This document shows, piece by piece, positions 1 through 6,643 of a stretch of DNA of 6,824 bases. Position 1 is the first letter of the stretch. Every line of letters begins with the position of its first letter. The notes beneath the pieces were generated by a model that made no database searches, was not told the origin of the DNA, and was given only the letters and a program-made list of their open reading frames with translations. Origin of the DNA: Pseudomonadota bacterium (GTDB lineage Bacteria; Myxococcota_A; UBA796; SXON01); contig SXOM01000165.1 in NCBI GenBank assembly GCA_005776735.1, forward strand, positions 1-6,824, written 5' to 3'. The translations under genes were made by a program, and so were the position numbers.

Positions 1-13
1 CCGGCGCGCCGGA

Positions 14-41
14 GTTACTGAACGAACGTTCGTTCGATAAC
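14..41. promoter_or_regulatory. Operator-like palindrome, copy 1
   Basis: A 28-bp dyad in which 12 of 14 base pairs are symmetric. The central 16 bp, GAACGAACGTTCGTTC (20-35), is a perfect palindrome, and the outer arms read GTTA...TAAC. Length, symmetry and the AACG/CGTT core resemble operators of TetR-family repressors. No regulator gene is visible in the window, so the binding protein is inferred only by site style. The target gene would probably lie to the left, since asd runs toward this site and ends before it. Confidence 0.5.
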
Positions 42-114
42 CTCGCTCGTCGAGCGCCCGCGCGATTCGCGGCGTTCGCTCGTGGACCGGCGCGCGGTCG
101 GCCGGCGCGCCGGA

Positions 115-142
115 GTTACCTAACGAACGTTCGTTCGATAAC
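115..142. promoter_or_regulatory. Operator-like palindrome, copy 2
   Basis: Second copy of the 28-bp dyad, exactly 101 bp from the first, again 12 of 14 pairs symmetric. The perfect core is here 14 bp, AACGAACGTTCGTT (122-135), because two bases left of the core differ from copy 1. The outer GTTA/TAAC arms are kept. Two equal sites about 9.6 helical turns apart could allow looping or cooperative binding; that is inference. Confidence 0.5.
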
Positions 143-190
143 CACCCGCCTCGAGCGCCCACGCGATTCGCGGCGTTCGCTCGTGGAGCG

Positions 191-206
191 GCGCGGCTCA
201 CCGCGC
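191..206 (-). terminator. Possible hairpin terminator for asd
   Basis: Perfect 6-bp stem GCGCGG/CCGCGC with a 4-nt loop, starting 18 nt after the asd stop codon. No run of T follows on the minus strand, so it is not a classical intrinsic terminator. GC-rich hairpins without a T-tract are common behind genes in high-GC bacteria. It also overlaps the end of the second tandem-repeat unit, so it may simply be part of that element. Confidence 0.3.
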
Positions 207-224
207 GATCGTCGCCCCGAGCGC

Positions 225-1214
225 CTACAACAGCCCCTTCGCCGCGAGCAGCTCGGCGTTGGCCACCGCGCCCCCGGCGGCGCCGCGCACCGCGTTGTGC
301 GCCAGGGCGAAGAACTTCACGGTGAACAGCTCACACCGCTCGATGCGACCCACGCTCACCGCCATCCCCCCGCCGCGGTCCGCGTCGAGCCGGGGTTGGG
401 GACGATCGCGCCCGGCGAGCACGTGGATCAGCGGGCGCGGCGAGCTGTGGAGCACGTAGGGACCGACGAAGCGGCCGAGCGCCTCGGTGATCGCGTCGAG
501 CCCCGGGTCTTCCGCGAGCTGCACCTGCGCCGCCACGAGGTGCCCGTCGCTCACCGGCACCCGCACGCAGCGCGCGGAGATGCGCAGATCGGGCGCGTCG
601 AGGATCTTCTTCGGCTCCGACGCGACCTTCTCTTCTTCGTCGCCCGCGTGGGGGTGCACGTTCCCGAGCATGTCCCACGCGCTCTCGCCAGGGTAGCCCG
701 CGCCCGACACCGCCTGGTAGCTCGCGCACGCCACGCCGGTGACCCCCCACCGGCGGTGCAGCGGCGCGAGCGCCAGCGTGAGCGCCTGGTGCGTGCAGTT
801 GGGGTTCGCCACGATGTAGCCTTGCTTCCCGCGCACCCACTCCGCGTGCTCGGGGTTGACCTCGGGGATCAGGAGCGGCACCTCGGGCGCCATCCGAAAC
901 GGCGAAGCGTTGGTGAGCACCACGTGCCCCGCATCGCGAAACGCAGGCTCGAGCGTGCGGGCCACGCCGCTGTCCAGCGCCGAGAAGACGACCCGGGAAC
1001 GCACCGCGCCCGGCTCGCACAGCCGCACCTCGTGCCCCCCCATCGGGTTGTCCCCTCCGAGCCGCCACGGCGCCGCGTCTTCGTAGCGGCGGCCGGCCGA
1101 CCGCTCCGACGCACACAGCTCCGCCACGCGGAAGACCGGGTGGTCGGACAACAACTGCACGAACCGCTGACCGACCATTCCGGTCGCGCCCAGGATGGCG
1201 ACGTCCACCTTCAC
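225..1214 (-). CDS. asd: Aspartate-semialdehyde dehydrogenase, archaeal/yeast type
   Basis: Converts L-4-aspartyl phosphate to L-aspartate semialdehyde with NADPH, the branch-point step to lysine, threonine and methionine; cytosolic. The protein is 329 aa from the GTG at 1214. Visible motifs: N-terminal Rossmann loop GATGMVG (residues 9-15), ASERSAGRRY (35-44), active-site Cys140 in NPNCTHQ, SGAGYPG, EEEK with PKKIL, the catalytic-region His225 in RVPVSDGH, QPRLDADRGGGMAV, and the C-terminal HNAVRGAAGGAVANAELL helix. These match the archaeal/fungal branch (TIGR00978-like), not the E. coli type. The usual NPNCST is NPNCTH here. An in-frame ATG at 1304 would add 30 Arg/Gly/Ala-rich residues ahead of the Rossmann strand; I prefer 1214 because a strong Shine-Dalgarno precedes it and the product then begins where family members do. 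Transcribed divergently from the GH57 gene. Family assignment is secure. Confidence 0.95.
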   Translation of the reverse strand: MKVDVAILGATGMVGQRFVQLLSDHPVFRVAELCASERSAGRRYEDAAPWRLGGDNPMGGHEVRLCEPGAVRSRVVFSALDSGVARTLEPAFRDAGHVVLTNASPFRMAPEVPLLIPEVNPEHAEWVRGKQGYIVANPNCTHQALTLALAPLHRRWGVTGVACASYQAVSGAGYPGESAWDMLGNVHPHAGDEEEKVASEPKKILDAPDLRISARCVRVPVSDGHLVAAQVQLAEDPGLDAITEALGRFVGPYVLHSSPRPLIHVLAGRDRPQPRLDADRGGGMAVSVGRIERCELFTVKFFALAHNAVRGAAGGAVANAELLAAKGLL

Positions 1215-1219
1215 GTTGG

Positions 1220-1227
1220 CTCCCCCC
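1220..1227 (-). promoter_or_regulatory. Ribosome binding site deciding the asd start
   Basis: On the minus strand GGGGGGAG lies 5 nt before the GTG at 1214-1212. It supports this GTG over the ATG at 1304 and places the start immediately before the Rossmann-fold strand VKVDVAILGATG. Confidence 0.7.
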
Positions 1228-1281
1228 GCCGCCCCTCCTATTTCGCGCCGACCACCCCGGCCCGGCCGGATAGCGGAGCGT

Positions 1282-3063
1282 GTGCCCGCCCTGCTCCTGC
1301 ACATGCACCAGCCGGACTACCGGCACCCCGCCACCGGCGTCCCCATCATGCCGTGGGTGCGCCTGCACGCCACGCGCGGCTACCGCGACGTGCCGCGCAT
1401 CCTCGCCGAGACCGGCGCCGCGGCCACGGTCAACCTCGTCCCCACGCTGGTGGAACAGCTCGACCGGTACGCGGCCGGCGGTTCGGACGTCCACCTCGAC
1501 CTGTGCCGCCGCCCGGCGGAGACGCTGAGCCCCGCCGAGGCGGCGTGGTTGGTGGAACATGGCCTGCACGGGAGCCCCCGGGCCTTCGGGTGGTTCCCGG
1601 GGTGGGGTGCGCTGCGCCGCCGCCGCGAGCGGGGCGACGCCTTCGACGTCCGCGCCCTCCGCGACCTGCAGGTGTGGTGCAACCTCGCCTGGTTCGGCGC
1701 CACCGCCCTCGAGGACTTCCCCGAGCTCGGCGAGCTCCGGCGCCGCGGCCAGGGTTTCTCGGAGCAGGACAAGGCGCTCGTGCTCGATCGGCAGCTCGCG
1801 TGCGTGCGTTCGTTGCCCGCGTTGTACGCTGCCCTCCCCGACGTGAGCGCCTCGGCCTACGCCCACCCGATCCTCCCGCTCCTCATCGACTCCGGCCACG
1901 CGGCGCGCAACCTCGGCCCCTTCGACGATCCAGGCTTCCGACGTCCGGAAGATGCGGCGGATCAGCTCCGTGAAGGGCGCCGCATCATCGAAGCTTGGGT
2001 CGGCCACGAGGTGAGGGGACTGTGGCCGAGCGAAGGCTCGGTGAGCCCCGAAGCCGTCGAGGCCTTCGCGGCGGCCGGGTTTCGGTGGTTCGCCACCGAC
2101 AGCGGCGTGCTCGAGCGATCCACGCGCACCGGGCGTGGGCCGGTGTGGCGCGTCGGGCCGATGGTCGGCCTGTTCCGCGACCACGGCCTCAGCGACCGCA
2201 TCGGCTTTGTCTACGCGGACTGGGACGCCGCCGCGGCGGTGGACGACCTCGAACGGCGCCTGGACGGGAAACGGGTGGTCCTGGCGCTGGACGGGGAGAA
2301 CCCGTGGGAGAGCTACGCGGACGCAGGGGCAGCGTTTCTGCGTCAGCTTTGCTCAAAGGTTCATCTCCAGACGTGTTCGGCGCTCGCGGCGCAGCGCCCC
2401 ACGGGCACGGTGACCACGCTGCACACCGGAAGTTGGATCCACGCCGACTTCCGCATCTGGATCGGGAGCGAAGCCGACCGGGTGGCGTGGCGGCTGTTGC
2501 GCCGCACACGGGACGAGGTCGAGGCCGCGGGCCCGCTGCCCGAGGCGGCCCGCCGCGCGTTGTGGCGGGCCGAAGCGAGCGACTGGTTCTGGTGGTACGG
2601 CCCCGAGTTCCAGACCCCGTTCGCGGCCGAGTTCGACGTGTTGTTCCGCGCTCACCTCGCCGCCGCGCGTGCTGCGGCCGGCCTCGCCCCCGACCCGACG
2701 CTCGAGCTCCCGCTCCTGGCGCGCGACGAGGCGGTGACCCCGCCGGTGGGGCCCGTCGACCCCGCTCGCGCCGACGTCTTCGCGTGGAACGCCGCGGGCA
2801 CCATCCGCGTGATCAACGGGTCCATGGCCCCCGGCCCCGGGTGGCCGGCCGAGGTCCGCTACGGGTGGGGCCCCGACGGCCTCGCCCTCCGGGTGCTCGG
2901 CGCCGACGGCGCGGCGGTGGTCGGCTGGGGAGCCGAGGTGGCCGGCCCCCCGTGGGTGCTCCGCCTCCGCGCCACCGACGGGACCGTGCTCCCCGACGCC
3001 GGCGGGTGGCCGTTGCTCCCGCCGGTGTCGCGCCCGGAGCTCGGGTCCGCCCCGGCCCGATGA
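1282..3063 (+). CDS. Glycoside hydrolase family 57 protein (alpha-amylase/glucanotransferase-like)
   Basis: Predicted retaining alpha-glucan hydrolase or transferase of 593 aa from the GTG at 1282; no signal peptide, so probably cytosolic. GH57 landmarks in order: LLLHMHQPDY (residues 4-13), YAHPILPLL (193-201), LWPSEGSVS with the likely nucleophile Glu251, ATDSGVL with the likely acid/base Asp273, LFRDHGLSDRIGF, ALDGENPWE (336-344), TLHTGSWIHADF, IWIG, and SDWFWWYG (433-440). A C-terminal part of about 110 residues looks like a beta-rich accessory domain. The WYG motif is followed by PEFQTPF where relatives I recall have an acidic DDH-type stretch. An upstream in-frame ATG at 1195 would overlap the asd start; the GTG has GGAG only 3 nt ahead, so the start is uncertain. 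Its stop overlaps the transporter start (ATGA). Codons at about 2347-2379 look unlike the rest (see findings). Substrate unknown; glycogen or another alpha-glucan is likely. Confidence 0.88.
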   Translation: MPALLLHMHQPDYRHPATGVPIMPWVRLHATRGYRDVPRILAETGAAATVNLVPTLVEQLDRYAAGGSDVHLDLCRRPAETLSPAEAAWLVEHGLHGSPRAFGWFPGWGALRRRRERGDAFDVRALRDLQVWCNLAWFGATALEDFPELGELRRRGQGFSEQDKALVLDRQLACVRSLPALYAALPDVSASAYAHPILPLLIDSGHAARNLGPFDDPGFRRPEDAADQLREGRRIIEAWVGHEVRGLWPSEGSVSPEAVEAFAAAGFRWFATDSGVLERSTRTGRGPVWRVGPMVGLFRDHGLSDRIGFVYADWDAAAAVDDLERRLDGKRVVLALDGENPWESYADAGAAFLRQLCSKVHLQTCSALAAQRPTGTVTTLHTGSWIHADFRIWIGSEADRVAWRLLRRTRDEVEAAGPLPEAARRALWRAEASDWFWWYGPEFQTPFAAEFDVLFRAHLAAARAAAGLAPDPTLELPLLARDEAVTPPVGPVDPARADVFAWNAAGTIRVINGSMAPGPGWPAEVRYGWGPDGLALRVLGADGAAVVGWGAEVAGPPWVLRLRATDGTVLPDAGGWPLLPPVSRPELGSAPAR

Positions 3064-4265
3064 GACCCGTCGTCGCCAGCGGCACCGCGGGTCGGATCCT
3101 GCTCTTGACCGCGCTCTACTTCGCCCAGGGGCTCCCCTTCGGCATCTTCACCCAGGCGTTGCCGGTGATGATGCGCCAGCAGGGCCACTCGCTCGAAGCG
3201 ATCGGCCTGAGCAACCTGCTCGCCCTCCCGTGGGTGCTCAAGTTCATGTGGGCGCCGGCGGTCGACCACATCCGGGGCCCACGTCGCAACGTCATCCTCC
3301 CGCTCAACCTCGCCGCAGCCGCGCTCCTGGTCGCCCTCGGCCTCACCGAGCCCGGCGCCATCGGCCCGCTCGTGGCGGTGGTCTTCTCGTGCAACCTGCT
3401 CGCGGCCACCCAGGACGTCGCCCCCGCCGGCCTCGCGGTGGAGACGTTGCGCGACGACGAGCGCGGGCTCGGCAACGGCGTGCAGGTGGCGGGGTACCGC
3501 CTGGGCATGGTCTTCGGTGGCGGCGTCCTCGTCCAACTCTTCGGGAGTTGGGGGTGGTTCTCCACCTTCGCCACCGCGGCCGCGGCGTTGGTGGTGGTCT
3601 CCGCGCCGCTCTTCTGGGTGCCGCCCGCGCCGCGCGTGCCCCCCGCCGACCCCGAGATCGGCGCCCAGGTGCTCCGTTGGGACCGGTGGTTCGCCGGCCG
3701 CGACGGCTTCGTCTGGTTCGTGCTGTTGTTGACCTACAAGCTGGGGGACGCCTTCGGCACGGCGATGGTCAAGCCGATGCTCGTCGACCAGGGGCTCGAC
3801 CTCGAGCAGATCGGCGCCCTCCTCGGCCTGCGGGGCTCGGTGGCGGGGATGATCGGGGCGCTGATCGGCGGGGCGGTGGCCTCGCGCGTACCCCGTCGCA
3901 CCGCGCTCGTCGGGTTTGGGCTCTTGCAGGTCCCGGCGTTGGCCACGTGGTGGGGGGTGGCCCGCCTCGGCCCCGCCTACGCCCCCTCGGCGGTCATCGT
4001 CGAGCACCTCGTGTCGGGGATGGCCACCGCGGCGCTCTTCACGGCGATGATGGACATGTGCCGGCCCGGCCGCGCGGGCACCGACTACACCGTCCAGGCC
4101 TCGGTCGTCGTGCTCGCGCAAGGGGTCTTCGCGGTGGCGAGCGGGTGGTCGGCGGCGCGGCTCGGGTTCGAAGGGCACCTGCTCGTGGCGACCGCGCTCT
4201 GCCTGGTTCCGGTGGTGTGGCTCGCGCGGGTCCGGTCGGGCTCCGCTCGCTTCCGGCTCGCATAG
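3060..4265 (+). CDS. AmpG/RhtX-like major facilitator transporter
   Basis: Inner-membrane secondary transporter of 401 aa with about 12 hydrophobic segments. It resembles the AmpG/PAT branch of the MFS, which includes AmpG muropeptide permeases and RhtX/FptX siderophore importers. Evidence: FAQGLPFG in helix 1 (residues 21-28), LPWVLKFMWAPAVD (56-69) as in AmpG, AATQDV (115-120), GNGVQVAGYRLG (138-149), and AGTDYTVQAS (339-348), the last closer to RhtX/FptX than to AmpG. The central loop (about 187-215) is Pro-rich, as expected between the two six-helix halves. The ATG shares ATGA with the stop of the GH57 gene, so translation is probably coupled and the two are one operon. No own Shine-Dalgarno is evident. 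Substrate cannot be deduced: muropeptide, siderophore or a glycan fragment are all possible, the last suggested only by the GH57 partner. Confidence 0.85.
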   Translation: MRPVVASGTAGRILLLTALYFAQGLPFGIFTQALPVMMRQQGHSLEAIGLSNLLALPWVLKFMWAPAVDHIRGPRRNVILPLNLAAAALLVALGLTEPGAIGPLVAVVFSCNLLAATQDVAPAGLAVETLRDDERGLGNGVQVAGYRLGMVFGGGVLVQLFGSWGWFSTFATAAAALVVVSAPLFWVPPAPRVPPADPEIGAQVLRWDRWFAGRDGFVWFVLLLTYKLGDAFGTAMVKPMLVDQGLDLEQIGALLGLRGSVAGMIGALIGGAVASRVPRRTALVGFGLLQVPALATWWGVARLGPAYAPSAVIVEHLVSGMATAALFTAMMDMCRPGRAGTDYTVQASVVVLAQGVFAVASGWSAARLGFEGHLLVATALCLVPVVWLARVRSGSARFRLA

Positions 4266-4285
4266 GCCCGGCGGGCGGCGCGGCG

Positions 4286-4343
4286 CGACCGTCCCGATCG
4301 CTGCGCTTCGGGCAGGCGTCGCCCCGCGCCGCGCGGCGGCCGG
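4286..4343. repeat. 58-bp direct repeat, left copy
   Basis: Identical over all 58 bases to 6721-6778. It sits between the convergent transporter stop (4265) and the TOPRIM stop (4352), with 8 bp to the latter. Internally, CCCGA (4293-4297) and TCGGG (4308-4312) form a hairpin, flanked by outer arms CGAC/GTCG (4286-4289, 4318-4321), and GCCGCGCGGC (4328-4337) is a perfect palindrome. It could serve as a bidirectional terminator for the two converging genes, as a recombination site, or be a member of a dispersed intergenic palindromic repeat family. Confidence 0.95.
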
Positions 4344-4351
4344 GTCGCGCG

Positions 4352-5266
4352 TCACACGCGAGACCGCACCGCAGCGAGCCCCCAGGTGCCCACGAGGGCG
4401 GCAAGCTCGTCGGCCTCGACGCAGCGCCCGCTCAATGCGCGCCGCCTGGCCTCCCGGCTGGCGCCCCGTGCCTTCAGCCACTCGGCGGCCCGGCGCGCGA
4501 ACTCGCGGGCCACGAGGTCCTTCATGTCCTCGTTCCCGCCCGCTCCCACACTCGAGCCCGCGATTTGGATCCGCTGGAGGACCGCCGAGTCGCCCTCATA
4601 AGCCGCTTCCGCGAGCGGCCGCGGGAGGAGGTTCTCCAACTCACGAGCGCGGAGGACAATCAGCACCCGGTTGCCTGGCGCGGCACGTCGGTCGGCCACG
4701 CTCGCGTTGGTGGCGGTTTTGGCTCTCGGGTCCTTGGCATCAGAGTCGACGATGCCGATCATCGGCCGAGACGTCGCGGCGGCCAGCCGCTCCCAGACGT
4801 GGGGGAAATTGCCGCCCGCGGCCAGGACTGGCTCGAGCGCGATGGAGGCGATGCGCCGCACGTCGGGGGGGATGTGGTCCTGAGCGAGTACCGCATAGAT
4901 GTAGAGGTCGTGCTCACCCTCCGCTACCAGGCGCGTCGGAGCGGCGTCCGCCATCGTGGCGAACTCGTCGATGTGGGCGACCTTCGCATCCCAGTCGGCA
5001 GCGACGGGCGCGCCGAGCCTGACCGTCGTCGGCCGTCCGCCCGGGATGGCGTACGACGCAAGCTCGCGCGCGGCCGCGAGACCGCGCTGCGCGCGTGCGC
5101 TCAGTGGCAAGCCTGCCGCCGCCCTGGCCTGCGCGTGGGTCAGCGCGACGAAGTGTGCCCCGTCGGCGTGGGCGACCAGGAGTGCCTCGAGGCCGTCGAG
5201 CGAGCGGGGTCGCGTCCGGAGGGACGCGAACTCGGCTGTGTCGTCCGGATGAAATCGGAACACCAT
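4352..5266 (-). CDS. TOPRIM-like protein (DUF4435/OLD-type), putative defence effector
   Basis: 304 aa, probably cytosolic. Residues 113-215 look like a TOPRIM fold: LVAEGEHDLYIY with the expected catalytic Glu116 and Asp120, then GIVDSDAKDP with Asp174 and Asp176, then RARELENLLP with Glu211. These correspond to the VEGxxDxxxY, DxD and ENyL pattern known from DUF4435 proteins and AriB of PARIS, and more loosely from OLD nucleases. By family analogy it may be a metal-dependent nuclease; activity is inferred. Residues 1-110 form an N-terminal region I do not recognise, and 240-304 are a charged, mostly helical tail. The ATG follows the ATPase stop codon by 3 nt, with no clear own ribosome site, so translational coupling is likely. 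The stop is 8 bp from the 58-bp repeat. It could instead be a TOPRIM-fold protein without nuclease activity. Confidence 0.65.
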   Translation of the reverse strand: MVFRFHPDDTAEFASLRTRPRSLDGLEALLVAHADGAHFVALTHAQARAAAGLPLSARAQRGLAAARELASYAIPGGRPTTVRLGAPVAADWDAKVAHIDEFATMADAAPTRLVAEGEHDLYIYAVLAQDHIPPDVRRIASIALEPVLAAGGNFPHVWERLAAATSRPMIGIVDSDAKDPRAKTATNASVADRRAAPGNRVLIVLRARELENLLPRPLAEAAYEGDSAVLQRIQIAGSSVGAGGNEDMKDLVAREFARRAAEWLKARGASREARRRALSGRCVEADELAALVGTWGLAAVRSRV

Positions 5267-5269
5267 GGA

Positions 5270-6643
5270 TCAACCCGAGAGGAAGCCGGACGGCAGGTCG
5301 CCGACACGTCCGTCCGTCCCGAATGTTCCCTGTCGGACCTCATTGATGCCGTCTGCACGCCGCTCGAACAGCGCCAGCGTGACATCACTTGCGGACAACG
5401 AACCTTCCTCGATGGCGGCGCCGACGGCGTTGACCAGGGCGAGGCTGTGGGTCTCTACCACCAGCTTCGTGACGCCGGTTGCTGCCGCGGCGGCGAAGAC
5501 TGTGCCGAGCCGTGTCTGCAAAGCGGGGTGGAGATGCAGTTCGGGTTGCTCCACCACCAGGGTGCGGGTGCGCAACTGTGCCCGCCACAGGGCTACGATC
5601 ACCGGGAGGACCTGTGAGTATCCGAACCCGGTGTCGATGATGTTGACGTCGGGAAGTCCGGGTTGGGTGATGCTGACCTCGATGTGTTCGCCGCCATACA
5701 GCCGCACGCCGAATCCCAGGTTGGCGGTGCTCCACTCGGACAGGTCGTCCAACTCTTCCGGGGCCATCGATCGGAGCACCATCGGCAGGTTCACGCCGGC
5801 ATAGTCGACGAAGTCGGTAGAGATGGCGCTCATGCGCTCATAGCGGTTGGGGTTCTTGCGGAACGGTCCGATGTACCCCACTCGCAGAGCCTCCATTCGG
5901 AGCAGGTCGTCGACCTGGGGGAGCAACTCGACCGCCGAGCGCGCAGCGGCGGCGAGGCGGAGCGGCTCTAGATCTGCCAGCCGCGACCCCCTGATCGCGT
6001 CTGCGAATGATGGCAGGGTGCCCGTCCCGGCCGCTCGGGTCTTGAACGAACGCTGGGGCTCCCACGGCAGGCTCGCGGCGATTCCCGCCCGACGCTGCGT
6101 CGTCGCCTTGCCGTGGGACAGACTCACCACCCACGACATCATGGCCTTTCCGAGCTCAGTCTCCGACCACCAGTGGGGTCGATCCCACGGCTGGCGCGCC
6201 AGGATGGGGATGATGTGGCTCGTCCCGGCTACGGCTCCCCGATCGACGGCGAATCGCACGTCGCCAACCGTGACGCTCTTGATGCTGTCACCATCGAACC
6301 GGATCTCGGCGCGGTCGCCGTGGTTCGTGAGCACCACCCGGGAGACCCGACCCGTGGGGGTGGATGCGTCGATCACGACTTCGACCTTCTCGGGCGGCTT
6401 CGTCGGCCAGCGGGGCTTCGCATCCGCCTCGAGTTCGACTTCGAACCCCATCTCCGACTCGCCACGGCGGACGGTGCGGTTGGCGCCTCCGAAGTCGACA
6501 TCCCCACCTTCGACGTACCAGAGGAGGGGGGCCGGCGTGGAGCGGACGACGCTCTGCCTCAGCAGGGGCAGCCAGCGCGCGACCGTGCTCTTCCCCGCCG
6601 CGTTCTGGCCGACGAGGATGGTGAGCGGCCGGAGCGGAATCAC
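5270..6643 (-). CDS. OLD/RecF-like AAA ATPase with DUF3696-like C-terminus
   Basis: ABC-type/SMC-like ATPase, 457 aa from the GTG at 6643. Walker A is VGQNAAGKST (residues 11-20); YIGPFRKNPNRYER (257-270) is a family hallmark; the ABC-signature-like segment is DTGFGYSQVLP (337-347); Walker B is TLVVEQPELHLHP with acidic residues 365 and 368; the switch histidine is His399 in VETHS. The C-terminus, DGINEVRQG...GRVGDLPSGF (431-455), matches the DUF3696 style. Such ATPases act as sensors or clamps for TOPRIM or other effectors in OLD-like anti-phage systems. The GTG has GAGGA 7 nt ahead, but the same frame upstream encodes SLRLWNVRGFEDTR, the normal first strand of this family, so the true protein is probably longer or has been truncated. 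First gene of a two-gene operon with the TOPRIM gene. No helicase, HNH or reverse-transcriptase partner is in the window. Confidence 0.8.
   Translation of the reverse strand: MIPLRPLTILVGQNAAGKSTVARWLPLLRQSVVRSTPAPLLWYVEGGDVDFGGANRTVRRGESEMGFEVELEADAKPRWPTKPPEKVEVVIDASTPTGRVSRVVLTNHGDRAEIRFDGDSIKSVTVGDVRFAVDRGAVAGTSHIIPILARQPWDRPHWWSETELGKAMMSWVVSLSHGKATTQRRAGIAASLPWEPQRSFKTRAAGTGTLPSFADAIRGSRLADLEPLRLAAAARSAVELLPQVDDLLRMEALRVGYIGPFRKNPNRYERMSAISTDFVDYAGVNLPMVLRSMAPEELDDLSEWSTANLGFGVRLYGGEHIEVSITQPGLPDVNIIDTGFGYSQVLPVIVALWRAQLRTRTLVVEQPELHLHPALQTRLGTVFAAAAATGVTKLVVETHSLALVNAVGAAIEEGSLSASDVTLALFERRADGINEVRQGTFGTDGRVGDLPSGFLSG

Larger units (their letters stand above)
1..195. repeat. Two tandem copies of a 101-bp dyad-rich unit
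   Basis: Bases 1-94 match bases 102-195 at 86 of 94 positions with no gaps, a period of 101 bp; the array may continue left of the window. Each unit has the same order of parts: a perfect 12-bp palindrome CCGGCGCGCCGG (1-12, 102-113), a 28-bp imperfect operator-like dyad (14-41, 115-142), and a stem-loop with arms CGAGCG/CGCTCG (51-82, 152-183) enclosing a smaller CGCG-ATT-CGCG hairpin. Differences cluster in the 7-bp stretch between dyad and hairpin, while the dyad core and hairpin are nearly invariant, which suggests the structured parts are constrained. No ORF here looks like a protein. The array lies downstream of asd, so it most likely regulates, or ends, a gene left of the window. Confidence 0.85.

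Noticed and set aside
1..195. CRISPR-like array
   Set aside because: Only two units, a 101-bp period, and the inter-dyad sequence is itself conserved, so there are no spacers. No cas gene.
183..1973. Long plus-strand open frame opposite asd and across the GH57 start
   Set aside because: Arg/His/Pro-rich translation without motifs; the opposite strand encodes a clear Asd, and the remainder lies out of frame with the GH57 protein. A high-GC shadow.
3060..4265. Calling the transporter AmpG and linking it to beta-lactamase induction
   Set aside because: The AGTDYTVQ segment is closer to RhtX/FptX, and no ampC, ampR or peptidoglycan-recycling gene is nearby.
4286..4343. tRNA-derived attachment site
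   Set aside because: The 58-bp repeat does not fold as, or match, a tRNA 3' end; no T-arm consensus or CCA end is present.
2859..4481. Minus-strand open frame opposite GH57 and the transporter
   Set aside because: Charged, Arg/Glu/Gly-rich text with no domain; complementary to well-supported genes.
3230..5617. Long plus-strand open frame crossing the transporter, the repeat and the TOPRIM gene
   Set aside because: It spans genes on both strands and a repeat, and its translation is low-complexity. A shadow frame.
6045..6052. GAACGAAC half-site inside the ATPase gene
   Set aside because: A single 8-bp half-site without its inverted partner, within coding sequence; expected by chance. The same applies to GTTCGTT at 1808-1814.
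4352..6643. Gabija, Septu or retron system
   Set aside because: Gabija has a fused ATPase-TOPRIM plus a UvrD-like helicase, Septu pairs an ATPase with an HNH protein, and retrons need a reverse transcriptase. None of these partners is in the window, although a gene beyond the right edge cannot be excluded.
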